Positions 57,169-64,000 of a stretch of DNA of 64,000 nt are shown here, in pieces. Positions within the stretch are counted from its first letter, which is position 1. Each line of letters begins with the position of its first letter. This DNA comes from Saccharothrix saharensis (GTDB lineage Bacteria; Actinomycetota; Actinomycetes; Mycobacteriales; Pseudonocardiaceae): the NCBI RefSeq assembly GCF_006716745.1, contig NZ_VFPP01000001.1, forward strand, positions 8,319,386 to 8,383,385, in the 5' to 3' direction. The notes beneath the pieces were generated by a model that worked only from the letters and a program-made list of their open reading frames with translations, was not told the origin of the DNA and searched no databases. The position numbers were made by a program, and so were the translations under genes.

Positions 57169-58488
57169 TCAGGCGCGGATGCGGTCGAGCACGCGCAGGA
57201 ACGCCTCGTTCGCCTTGGCCAGCACCTCGTCCTCGTCGATCGTGGTGAACACGCCCTCGTCCAGCACCACCACGCCGTCCACGATCGTCGTGTCGACGCT
57301 GCTGCCGTTGGCCGCGAACACCAGGTGCGAGTAGAGGTGGTCGGCGTTGCCCGGCTCCAGCGGGGTGAACATCTGGTTGCGCAGGCCGACCAGCGCCAGG
57401 TCGGCCTTGCGGCCCACCTCGATCCGGCCGGTCGGGTGGCCGAGCGCGTCGGCGCCGTTGCGGGTGGCCATGGCGAGGATGTCCGGCGCCTGGAACAAGC
57501 CCGCGTCCACGCGGTTGGCGCGGTGGATCAACGAGGCGTACTTCATCACCTCGAACAGGTCGCGGCTGTTGTTGCACTCGGCCGCGTCGTGGCCGAGCCC
57601 GACGGTGAGGCCGGCGGCCAGCATCTCGGGCACCCGGGCGATGCCGTTGCCCAGCTTGGCGTTGGAGACCGGGTTGTGCGAGATCCGCGTGCCGGTCTCG
57701 CGCATCAGGGCGATCTCGGCGTCGTTCAGCCACACGCAGTGGGCGGCGATGCAGTCCGGTCCGAGCAGCCCGGTGTCGAAGGCCAGTTCGGTGGGCCGCC
57801 GGCCGAACTGCTCCAGCACGGTCCGCACCTCGCCCAGGGATTCGTTGAGGTGCACGTGGATGCCGGTGCCCAGGTCGTCGGCCAGGCCCCGGGCGTCGCG
57901 CAACAGCTCGGGCGAGGCCAGCGGCAGCCACTCGATGCCCACGTACACCTCGATGCGGCCGTTCGCCCTGCCGTGCCACCTCCGGTAGGCGCGTTCGTTG
58001 TCGGCCAGGGTGTCCAGCCGGTGCTCGTCGGTGGCGACGTCGTTGGACAGCACGGCCCGGATGCCGATCCGCTCGGCCGCCGGCGCCAGCGCGTCCAGCC
58101 GCCGGTACATGTCGTTGACCGTGGTCACCCCGCAGCGCAACGACTCGCTGTAGCTCGCCAGCGCGGCCCAGTAGGCCGCCTCGTGGTCCAGCGCCCGGAT
58201 GATCGGGTACCAGCACGTCTCCAGGTACTCCAGCAGCGGCAGGTGGTCGCTGTACCCCTTGCCCAGCGCGGTGTGGTAGTGCAGGTCCACGAGCCCGGGT
58301 AAGACCGCCTTGTCCGTGGCGTCGATGACCCGGCTCGCGCCGTCGCGGGCGGCGTCCGCCTCGGGACCGCGCGGGTGGACCGCCACCACCCGGTCCCCTT
58401 CGACCACGACGGTCCCGCCGTGGTGCACCTCGCGGGCGTCGTTCATGGTCACCACGATGCCGTTGGCGATTACCAGCCGATCAGCCAT
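57169..58488 (-). CDS. TRZ/ATZ-family metal-dependent hydrolase
   Basis: A 439-residue amidohydrolase. Metal-site residues are His70 and His72 in VDLHYHTALG, a His in HVHLNES, another in AAHCVW and Asp in GLGHDAAECNN. The TRZ/ATZ group deaminates or dechlorinates/demethoxylates triazines and deaminates pyrimidines, SAH and related bases. In one operon with tenA and beside a methoxypyrimidine pathway, action on an amino- or methoxy-pyrimidine is an attractive idea, but unproved. A clear TGAGGAG site precedes ATG 58488. Confidence 0.85.
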   Translation of the reverse strand: MADRLVIANGIVVTMNDAREVHHGGTVVVEGDRVVAVHPRGPEADAARDGASRVIDATDKAVLPGLVDLHYHTALGKGYSDHLPLLEYLETCWYPIIRALDHEAAYWAALASYSESLRCGVTTVNDMYRRLDALAPAAERIGIRAVLSNDVATDEHRLDTLADNERAYRRWHGRANGRIEVYVGIEWLPLASPELLRDARGLADDLGTGIHVHLNESLGEVRTVLEQFGRRPTELAFDTGLLGPDCIAAHCVWLNDAEIALMRETGTRISHNPVSNAKLGNGIARVPEMLAAGLTVGLGHDAAECNNSRDLFEVMKYASLIHRANRVDAGLFQAPDILAMATRNGADALGHPTGRIEVGRKADLALVGLRNQMFTPLEPGNADHLYSHLVFAANGSSVDTTIVDGVVVLDEGVFTTIDEDEVLAKANEAFLRVLDRIRA

Positions 58489-58623
58489 GACAGCTCCTCA
58501 CCCAGTCGACCCGATGCCACGAAGCGTAGTGATCCACCTCACTGCGCGTCCGGGCTCGACGAGGCGTCACGGCCGCCGCTGCGCCATCCCGAACGCCCGC
58601 GACAGCGCGTCGCCGCCCCGTTC

Positions 58624-59205
58624 TCAGGTCCGCTTGAGCTTGTCCACGATGGCGGCGGCGACCCGCCGCGCGCCCGAGCAGGGATCGGCCGCGTCCCGGC
58701 CCTGCTTGAACGCCGCGCCCACGCTCGCCGCCAGACCGTCGGCCACGCCGACCCACAGCCCGCAGTCGCCTTCGGAGCGCAGGTCGAACGACGAGGCGAT
58801 GATCGCCGGGTAGCCGCCGATCTCGACCTCGTCGTGGTAGGCGTGGTCCGCGCGGTTGGCCCGGAGGTGGTCCAGACCGTCGCCGCCGAGGTCGTGGAAG
58901 CTCAGGGTGACCACGTTCGAGTCGTACTGCGGTGACGTCCACATGCAGCTCGGGCCGTAGCCGACATCGCTGATCGCCTTGCCCGGTGCCAGGTCGAACC
59001 CGGCGGCCTGGTCGGCGGTCAGGCCCGTGCACGGGGCTTCGCGCAACGCGGCCACCGACAGCGGGACGTCGGTCTGGCCGGTGGTCGCGGCGGACGGGGT
59101 GGTCGCGGCGGACGGGGAGGTCGCGGCCGGTGTCGGCGTGCCCGTCGTGCAGGCCGTCACCGCCACGGCGACCAGGGCGAGCACGAGCGGGGCGGAGCGG
59201 GGCAT
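58624..59205 (-). CDS. DUF3558-family lipoprotein
   Basis: A 193-residue lipoprotein: signal LVLALVAVAVTAC with lipobox Cys, a Thr/Ala/Pro linker with two SAATT repeats, then a DUF3558 domain with paired cysteines (REAPCTGL, GPSCMWTS, GDCGLWVG, DPCSGAR). Such lipoproteins are abundant in Pseudonocardiales and mycobacteria and have no assigned function. It is alone in its transcript. Confidence 0.8.
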   Translation of the reverse strand: MPRSAPLVLALVAVAVTACTTGTPTPAATSPSAATTPSAATTGQTDVPLSVAALREAPCTGLTADQAAGFDLAPGKAISDVGYGPSCMWTSPQYDSNVVTLSFHDLGGDGLDHLRANRADHAYHDEVEIGGYPAIIASSFDLRSEGDCGLWVGVADGLAASVGAAFKQGRDAADPCSGARRVAAAIVDKLKRT

Positions 59206-59382
59206 GGCGGTGTTCTCCCATCGCGGAACCGGCGGAGCCGGACGACCTTAACCGCGATGGGCGGGGTGGCTCGTTGACGTCGCCCCAACACCCGGTGCGC
59301 GGTGGGTTCAGCAGCGCGCGCCGCGTCGTTCGCCACGCCCCCCACCGTGCGCGTCCCGGCCTGCGGTGCGGCTAGTGGCACA

Positions 59383-60237
59383 TCAGTCCCACCAGAAGGT
59401 CCACGAGTGGTCGTTCACGAGGCGGTCGGCGTAGGCGGACAGGGTTTGGGGTGCAGGGCCCTGCCAGACGTTGTCCGGGCAGAACGCGAAGTGCTCGGCG
59501 GCGACGGCCAGCGCGGCCTCGCGGGTGGTCGGCGGGGTGGCGACGCTCAGCACCAGGGTGGCGAACCCGAGGCCGACGACGCGTGCGCCGAACCGGTCCT
59601 CCCAGCCGCGCACCACGGCGGAGATCTCGGCGGTGTCCCCGGTGTGGTTGGTCGGACCGGTCCAGCCGGCCACCGTCAGCGCGTCCGCGCCGCGATCCGC
59701 CGCGACCAGGCCGAGGCGCAGGGACGGGTGACCCGCCAGCAGGTGCTCCGCGAGCCCGTCGGCGATGGGGCCGGGATCGGCGGCCGGCCGCGCGTGGGGC
59801 GCCGACCCCGGCCACGTGCGGCCGAACGGGGCGGTGACCGCTTCGCGCTCGGCCGGGGACAGCACGTCGTCCGGGTCGCCCGAGGTGCAGTCGGCCCACC
59901 AGCGCGCCAGCAGCGCGGCGGGATCGTGCTCGTCCGGCGACGACATCTCGTCGGGCAGGACCTCGCCGTTGCCCCACGGCCGGTAGTCGGGGTCGTCGTC
60001 GTCCAGCGAGTCCAGCAACAACGGCCACAGCCCCGACTCGGCGTGCGCCGCGCGCAGCCGGGGCCACAGGCCGGCCGGCGCCGGCGCGTCCGCCAGCCAG
60101 AACGCGGGCCTGCCGGAGGCGTCCTCCTCGGCCACGACCGGCCGGCCGGGCGGCAGCGGGACCGGCAGCGCGCGACCGGCGTCGGCACCCTCCGCGAACA
60201 GCGACCGGAGCTCGGCGGGCAGCGGTTCGGAGATCAT
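59383..60237 (-). CDS. DUF4253-domain protein
   Basis: A 284-residue soluble protein starting at ATG 60237. The C-terminal half (VVRGWEDRFGARVVGLGFAT, then AAEHFAFCPDNVWQG and TLSAYADRLV) is typical of DUF4253 proteins, which are common in actinomycetes and of unknown function; some resemble immunity or scaffold proteins. It is divergent from the APC permease with 66 bp between starts. Confidence 0.75.
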   Translation of the reverse strand: MISEPLPAELRSLFAEGADAGRALPVPLPPGRPVVAEEDASGRPAFWLADAPAPAGLWPRLRAAHAESGLWPLLLDSLDDDDPDYRPWGNGEVLPDEMSSPDEHDPAALLARWWADCTSGDPDDVLSPAEREAVTAPFGRTWPGSAPHARPAADPGPIADGLAEHLLAGHPSLRLGLVAADRGADALTVAGWTGPTNHTGDTAEISAVVRGWEDRFGARVVGLGFATLVLSVATPPTTREAALAVAAEHFAFCPDNVWQGPAPQTLSAYADRLVNDHSWTFWWD

Positions 60238-60303
60238 GACCCGGATCGTAAGCCGCCCCGTGCGGTCCTGCTTCGACGGGCGGCGGACGGGGTACTGGAC
60301 GGC

Positions 60304-61608
60304 ATGGTCTCCTCGCTGAAGCGGGCGGTGAGCACGCCGCTGCTGTACTTCTTCATCCTCGGCGACATCCTCGGCGCCGGGGTGTACGTGCTCGTCGGGT
60401 CGGTCGCGGGCGAGTCCGGTGGCGCGGTGTGGCTGCCCCTGGTGACGGCGCTCCTGCTGGCCGCGCTGACCGCCGGTTCCTACGCGGAGCTGGCCACCAA
60501 GTACCCGCGGGCGGGCGGGTCGGCCCACTACGCCACCAGGGCGTTCGGCCCGGCGGTCGGGTCGTTGATCGGGTTCTGCATGCTCGCGGCGGGCGTCGTG
60601 TCGGTGGGCGCGTTGGCGCGGGCGTTCGCCGGGGACTACCTGCGCGCGCTGGTGTCGTTGCCGACGGTGGCCGTCGTGGTGGTGTTCCTGGTCGCGCTGG
60701 CGCTGCTCAACATCCGCGGCATCAAGGAGTCGCTGGGCGCGAACGTCGTGGCCACGCTCGTCGAGGTGGGCGGCCTGGTGCTGATCATCGGCCTGGGCGC
60801 CTGGGTGGTCCTGCGCGGTGACGGCGACGTCGGCCGGTTGGTCGAGTTCGGCGCCGGCGGGCACGGGGTCGTCGGCGCGACGCTCGCGGGCGCCGTGCTG
60901 GCGTACTACTCGTTCGTGGGGTTCGAGACGTCGGTGAACTTGGCCGAGGAGGTCGAGGAGCCGCGGCGGTCGTACCCGAGGGCGTTGTTCGGCGCGCTGC
61001 TCACCGCCGGCGTCGTGTACCTGCTGATCGGCGTGGTGGCCTCCGCCGCCGTGCCGACCGACCGGTTGGCGGCCTCCAGCGGTCCGCTGCTGGAGGTGGT
61101 GCGCCTGGCGGGTGGCGTGCCGGAAGGGCTGTTCAGCCTGGTCGCGCTGGTGGCGGTGGCCAACGGCGCGTTGCTCACCGGCATCATGTCGTCCCGGCTG
61201 GCCTACGGCATGGCCCGCGACGGGCTGCTGCCGCCGGCGCTGGCCCGCGTGCTGCCCGGTCGGCGGACCCCGTGGGTGGCGGTCCTGGCGACGTCGGCGG
61301 TGTCGCTGGTGCTGGCGCTGACCGGGGAGGTCACCGCGCTGGCCGAGACGCTGGTGCTGTTGCTGCTGGTGGTGTTCGTGGCGGTGAACGCGGCCGTGCT
61401 GGTCCTGCGCCGCGACGAGGGCGAGGCCGAGCACTTCCGGGTGCCCGTCGCCCTCCCGTGGCTGGGCCTGGCGTCGTGCGTGCTGCTGTTCACCCGGATC
61501 GACGGCTCGGTGTGGGTGCGCGGCCTGGTCCTGGTCGGGCTGGGCGTGGTGCTGGGCGCGGTGAACCTGGCGCGCGCCAAGCGGGCCGACCACACCCCGG
61601 TCGGGTAG
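60304..61608 (+). CDS. APC-superfamily amino acid/polyamine permease
   Basis: A 434-residue membrane protein of 12 helices. The first helix carries FILGDILGAGVYVLVGSVAG, the unwound substrate/ion-site glycine motif of APC transporters; AYYSFVGFETSVNLAEEVEE lies in the sixth. It should import amino acids or polyamines in symport with protons. It ends 1 bp before the convergent LacI gene. Confidence 0.9.
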   Translation: MVSSLKRAVSTPLLYFFILGDILGAGVYVLVGSVAGESGGAVWLPLVTALLLAALTAGSYAELATKYPRAGGSAHYATRAFGPAVGSLIGFCMLAAGVVSVGALARAFAGDYLRALVSLPTVAVVVVFLVALALLNIRGIKESLGANVVATLVEVGGLVLIIGLGAWVVLRGDGDVGRLVEFGAGGHGVVGATLAGAVLAYYSFVGFETSVNLAEEVEEPRRSYPRALFGALLTAGVVYLLIGVVASAAVPTDRLAASSGPLLEVVRLAGGVPEGLFSLVALVAVANGALLTGIMSSRLAYGMARDGLLPPALARVLPGRRTPWVAVLATSAVSLVLALTGEVTALAETLVLLLLVVFVAVNAAVLVLRRDEGEAEHFRVPVALPWLGLASCVLLFTRIDGSVWVRGLVLVGLGVVLGAVNLARAKRADHTPVG

Positions 61609-61609
61609 G

Positions 61610-62533
61610 TCAGGCGACCGGCACGTCCGTGCCCGACCAGGCCGGTCCGGTGCTGGGGCGGACGGTGAGCCGGGGCGGCAGCGCGGTCGCGCCGGGCGCC
61701 TCGGCCAGGGCGAGGTCCATCGCGGCACGTCCCAGCTCGGCGGCCGACGTGCCGATCGACGTCACACCCGGGCCCAGTGCCTCGGCGGTCTCGTCCGCGC
61801 ACAGCGCCACCACCGAGATGTCCCGCGGCACGCGCAGGTGCCGTCGGCCGAGGTGGGCCAGCACGGGTGCGACGAGGTGGCCGTCGGCCGCGACCACGGC
61901 GGTCACCGGCGCCGGACCCGCGAACAGGTCGTCCGGCGTCACGGGCCAGGCGTGGCACCGCACGGTCGTGCCCCGCCGTTCGGCGACCGCGCGGGCGCTG
62001 TGGACGAACGCGTCCGGCCCGCCGCCGTGCACGACGGCGATCGTGCGGTGGCCGAGGTCGGCCAGGTACTCCGCGCACCGGACGCCCGCCTCGGCGCGGT
62101 CGACGTCGACCGCGCCGTGCCCGCTCCGGTCGGGCGTCCCACCGACGCGCACCACCGGCACGCTCACGTCGACCGGCGCCGTGGTGGGCGCGACGACGAT
62201 CACCGCGTCGGGGTTGCGCAGCCGCACCGACTCGGCGGACGGGCAGATCACCAGGTCCGCCCCGGCCTGCCGGGCGAGGGCGGTGGCGGCCGAGAGGAAC
62301 GCGCCGAGCCAGCCCGGCCCGCCGTCCGCCCGGTCCGGCAGCACCAGGGCGATCAGCTTGACGTTCGGCAGCGACCGGGGCGCGTACCCCAGTTGCCGGA
62401 CGCTCTCCTCCACCCGCCTGCGGGTCGCGGCCGAGATCGACCTCTTGCCGCTCAGCACGTACGACGCGGTGCTCGTCGCGACACCCGCGTGCCGGGCGAC
62501 CTGGGCGAGGGTGACCACGTCGGATCCCTCCAT
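61610..62533 (-). CDS. LacI-family transcriptional regulator
   Basis: A 307-residue repressor. The HTH is VTLAQVARHAGVATSTASYV followed by LSGKRSISAATRRRVEESV; the effector domain has GVRCAEYLADLGHRTIAVVH and VTAVVAADGHLVAPVLAHLG. It lies head-on to the permease gene. Its upstream region has two TTAA-dyads of LacI-box form and a GC-rich palindrome, so it may repress itself and something rightward that has since decayed. Confidence 0.85.
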   Translation of the reverse strand: MEGSDVVTLAQVARHAGVATSTASYVLSGKRSISAATRRRVEESVRQLGYAPRSLPNVKLIALVLPDRADGGPGWLGAFLSAATALARQAGADLVICPSAESVRLRNPDAVIVVAPTTAPVDVSVPVVRVGGTPDRSGHGAVDVDRAEAGVRCAEYLADLGHRTIAVVHGGGPDAFVHSARAVAERRGTTVRCHAWPVTPDDLFAGPAPVTAVVAADGHLVAPVLAHLGRRHLRVPRDISVVALCADETAEALGPGVTSIGTSAAELGRAAMDLALAEAPGATALPPRLTVRPSTGPAWSGTDVPVA

Positions 62534-62611
62534 CAGCCACGTCTCCTCTCCTCGCGCGCCTCTGCGCGGGTTGCTGACACTGAAGACGAGCGCTCGACGG
62601 CACGCAAGGAT

Positions 62612-62622
62612 TTAACGCTTAA
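62612..62622. promoter_or_regulatory. LacI-box-like dyad 1
   Basis: TTAACGCTTAA, two TTAA arms around a CGC centre, 78 bp upstream of the LacI start. LacI-family operators are palindromes with a central CG, so autoregulation is likely. Confidence 0.45.
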
Positions 62623-62627
62623 GTTTC

Positions 62628-62641
62628 GCGTTCGCGAACGC
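62628..62641. repeat. 14-bp perfect palindrome
   Basis: GCGTTCGCGAACGC, a perfect dyad five bases beyond the first LacI-like box. It may be a second regulator's site or part of a composite operator. Confidence 0.4.
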
Positions 62642-62842
62642 TCGGGTGCGGCGATCCGTCGCGGGGTAGCCGTTCGCATATGTGGACACCGAAGAAAGTC
62701 TAGACCAATACCGGTGGTGTGCGTCATGGGTCTGTGACCTGCGACGTTATCATTGGTGTTGGTCACTGAACTTTTTCTCCGCAGGTCAAAGCCGCCTTGG
62801 TAGATCCGCATCGCGGTGTGACGCTTGCGCTCCTTCAGTGAC

Positions 62843-62854
62843 TTAACCGCTTAA
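62843..62854. promoter_or_regulatory. LacI-box-like dyad 2
   Basis: TTAACCGCTTAA resembles dyad 1 with one extra central base, 231 bp further from the LacI gene. Paired boxes are common for LacI repressors. Confidence 0.4.
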
Positions 62855-62869
62855 TTATCGAAGCGGTGC

Positions 62870-62891
62870 GGTGTTCATCATGGTGAACACC
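62870..62891. repeat. Inverted repeat with 8-bp arms
   Basis: GGTGTTCA-TCATGG-TGAACACC. It could be an operator or a weak hairpin downstream of the decayed protease frame. Confidence 0.45.
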
Positions 62892-63005
62892 GAGTGGTTA
62901 TTGTCGTTTCGGAAACCAGTGCGTCAGCTTGCCACCGGGGGCGCTCCCAGCCGCAACGCACGCGCGTTCACCTGCGTGAACGGTGACCCCGTGGTCGATT
63001 CACGC

Positions 63006-63304
63006 TCATCCCTGCTCACCAGGAGGCGCGCAAGGCGGGACGAACGCGAGCGCCGCCGCGCCGGCGACGTGCGGACTGGCCGGCGACCTGCCACGTCGAC
63101 AGGCGGAGTCGGTCGCGCTGTTGCCCGCGGCCACGACGTAGGTGACGCGGGCCGCGGCCGAGCGGCGGATCGCCTCGCGCACGCGTCCTCGTTGCTGCCG
63201 GAGGCGTTGTCGGTGCCCGAGCCGCCGAGGCTGATGTTGGCGACCTCGACCTCGACCTCGTTCGGGTGCGCCGTCACGAAGTCTGTCAACGACAAGTGCC
63301 GCAA
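63006..63304 (-). pseudogene. Frameshifted and truncated subtilisin-family (S8) protease
   Basis: On the minus strand one frame reads VTAHPNEVEVEVANISLGGS and GTDNASGSNEDA, the substrate-binding strand region of S8 proteases. After a one-base shift near 63185 another frame continues VREAIRRSAAARVTYVVAAG with the oxyanion Asn (AAGNSATDSA). After a deletion it gives SPASPHVAGAAALAF around the catalytic-Ser motif, with the normal GTSMASPHVAG damaged. The Asp and His regions are missing. The gene is dead. Confidence 0.75.
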
Positions 63305-63373
63305 TGCCCCCTACCGCACCTTGTGATCAAGCGGCTCCGCCCCCACCGCGGGTTTCCCCGCCCGTTGACCTCG

Positions 63374-64000
63374 TCACTCGTGCTGGTCGCTCCACGCACG
63401 GGCGTAGCGGTTGGCGTCGGGGCGTTTCGGGTCGCGCCGGCGGTAGACCACGTAGGGGCGGACGAGGTAGCCGACCGGGGCGCTGAACACGTGCACCAGG
63501 CGGGTGTACGGCCAGATGCCCAGCAGCACGAGGACGATCACGTTGTGCACCTGGAAGCTGAGGGGAGTGCCCGCCATCAGCTCCGGTCGGGCGGAGAACG
63601 TGAACAGGCCCCGGAACCAGACCGAGACCGTGGCCCGGTAGTCGTAGCCGCCGCCGATCAGGTTCTCGCCCACGGTGTTGACCATCCCGGTCACGATCGC
63701 CGCCGCGAGCAGCGAGTACATGACCTTGTCGCCCCGCGTGGTGGCCTTGCGCACGGCGGGCACGGTGAAGCGGCGGTACAGCAGGATCGCCATGCCCGCC
63801 ACGGTGGCCGCGCCCGCGAGCGAGCCCGCGGTCACCGAGACCAGGTGGTACATCCCCTCGGTGACCCCGACGAACTCCGTCCAGCTCTTCGGGATCACCA
63901 GGCCCAGCACGTGGCCGCCGATCACGGCGAGCAGCCCGAAGTGGAACAGCGGGCTGCCCAGGCGCAACAACCTGCTCTCGTACAGCTGCGAGGACCGGGT
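63374..64000 (-). CDS. narI: Respiratory nitrate reductase gamma subunit NarI, C-terminal part
   Basis: At least 208 residues open to the window edge; the N-terminus lies beyond. The visible chain reads SSQLYESRLLRLGSPLFHFG, then GGHVLGLVIP, HLVSVTAGSLAGAATVAGMA and a late VHNVIVLVLLGIWPYTRLVH, giving the histidines that ligate the two hemes b in NarI (FHFG, GGHV, VHN, VH). It anchors NarGH in the membrane and passes electrons from menaquinol. The rest of narGHJI should lie to the right of the window. Confidence 0.95.
   Translation of the reverse strand, partial: TRSSQLYESRLLRLGSPLFHFGLLAVIGGHVLGLVIPKSWTEFVGVTEGMYHLVSVTAGSLAGAATVAGMAILLYRRFTVPAVRKATTRGDKVMYSLLAAAIVTGMVNTVGENLIGGGYDYRATVSVWFRGLFTFSARPELMAGTPLSFQVHNVIVLVLLGIWPYTRLVHVFSAPVGYLVRPYVVYRRRDPKRPDANRYARAWSDQHE

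Larger units (their letters stand above)
62534..63005. other. Intergenic region with several dyads, no gene
   Basis: About 470 bp between the LacI gene and the subtilisin remnant. It is AT-richer than the surroundings (TCATTGGTGTTGGTCACTGA, TGACTTAACCGCTTAATTAT) and holds the dyads listed separately. No frame has a ribosome site plus coding-like third positions. Confidence 0.5.

Noticed and set aside
1..64000. CRISPR arrays, tRNA or rRNA genes, insertion sequences
   Set aside because: No regularly spaced repeats, cloverleaf-like sequences, rRNA cores or transposase motifs were recognised; short recurring GACGTCG/GGCGCG strings reflect codon bias.

Overview
This 64 kb window is very GC-rich, with G or C in most third codon positions, frequent GTG starts, overlapping start/stop codons and apparently leaderless genes. 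These traits, together with SARP, MocR, SoxR, DUF3558 and SPW-repeat proteins, point to an actinomycete. The gene set would suit the Pseudonocardiales (Saccharothrix/Actinosynnema/Lentzea type), but that placement is inference. No tRNA, rRNA, insertion sequence or CRISPR array was recognised.

Layout. 1-23 kb holds general and catabolic functions: a galactarate/talarate operon (kdgD plus an enolase-superfamily dehydratase with a LysR regulator), secreted hydrolases, a copper-chaperone-like gene behind a CsoR-type palindrome, a MocR regulator divergent from a trans-sulfuration-type PLP enzyme, a large secreted M4 metalloprotease, a LacI regulator, a sigma factor fused to its own zinc-finger and membrane domain, a membrane Ser/Thr kinase and several small proteins. 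23.4-27.1 kb holds two MFS exporters flanking a SoxR gene.

27.2-44.7 kb is a compact natural-product cluster: a glycosyltransferase, an asparagine-synthetase-like amidotransferase, a SARP activator, deoxysugar genes (RmlA-like, RmlB-like, 2,3-dehydratase, 3-aminotransferase, methyltransferase), a chorismate branch (class II DAHP synthase, PhzE-like, PhzD-like and an EntA-like dehydrogenase, predicted to give 3-hydroxyanthranilate) and three oxygenase-type enzymes. There is no PKS or NRPS. A shared 17-bp motif precedes both main transcripts. Two SoxR-box-like promoters, each with a 19-bp spacer, lie beside the exporter and upstream of the SARP gene, which suggests redox control.

45.8-58.5 kb is a vitamin B1 region. 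It starts with a TPP riboswitch in front of an HMP-type ABC transporter (ThiY-like, permease, ATPase) and an MFS protein. thiS-thiG (coupled to a tyrosine phosphatase gene) and divergent thiE follow. Next comes an operon encoding an atypical ThiD-like kinase, a thymidylate-synthase-like enzyme with the Asn-to-Asp change of cytidylate hydroxymethylases, an O-methyltransferase candidate, a MilB-like nucleotide hydrolase and a HAD phosphatase. This set matches the logic of bacimethrin (2-methoxy-HMP thiamin antivitamin) biosynthesis. TenA and a TRZ/ATZ-family hydrolase form a convergent operon beside it.

58.6-64 kb carries a DUF3558 lipoprotein, a DUF4253 protein, an APC permease, a LacI regulator with operator-like palindromes upstream, a frameshifted subtilisin remnant and the C-terminal part of NarI, which runs off the window.
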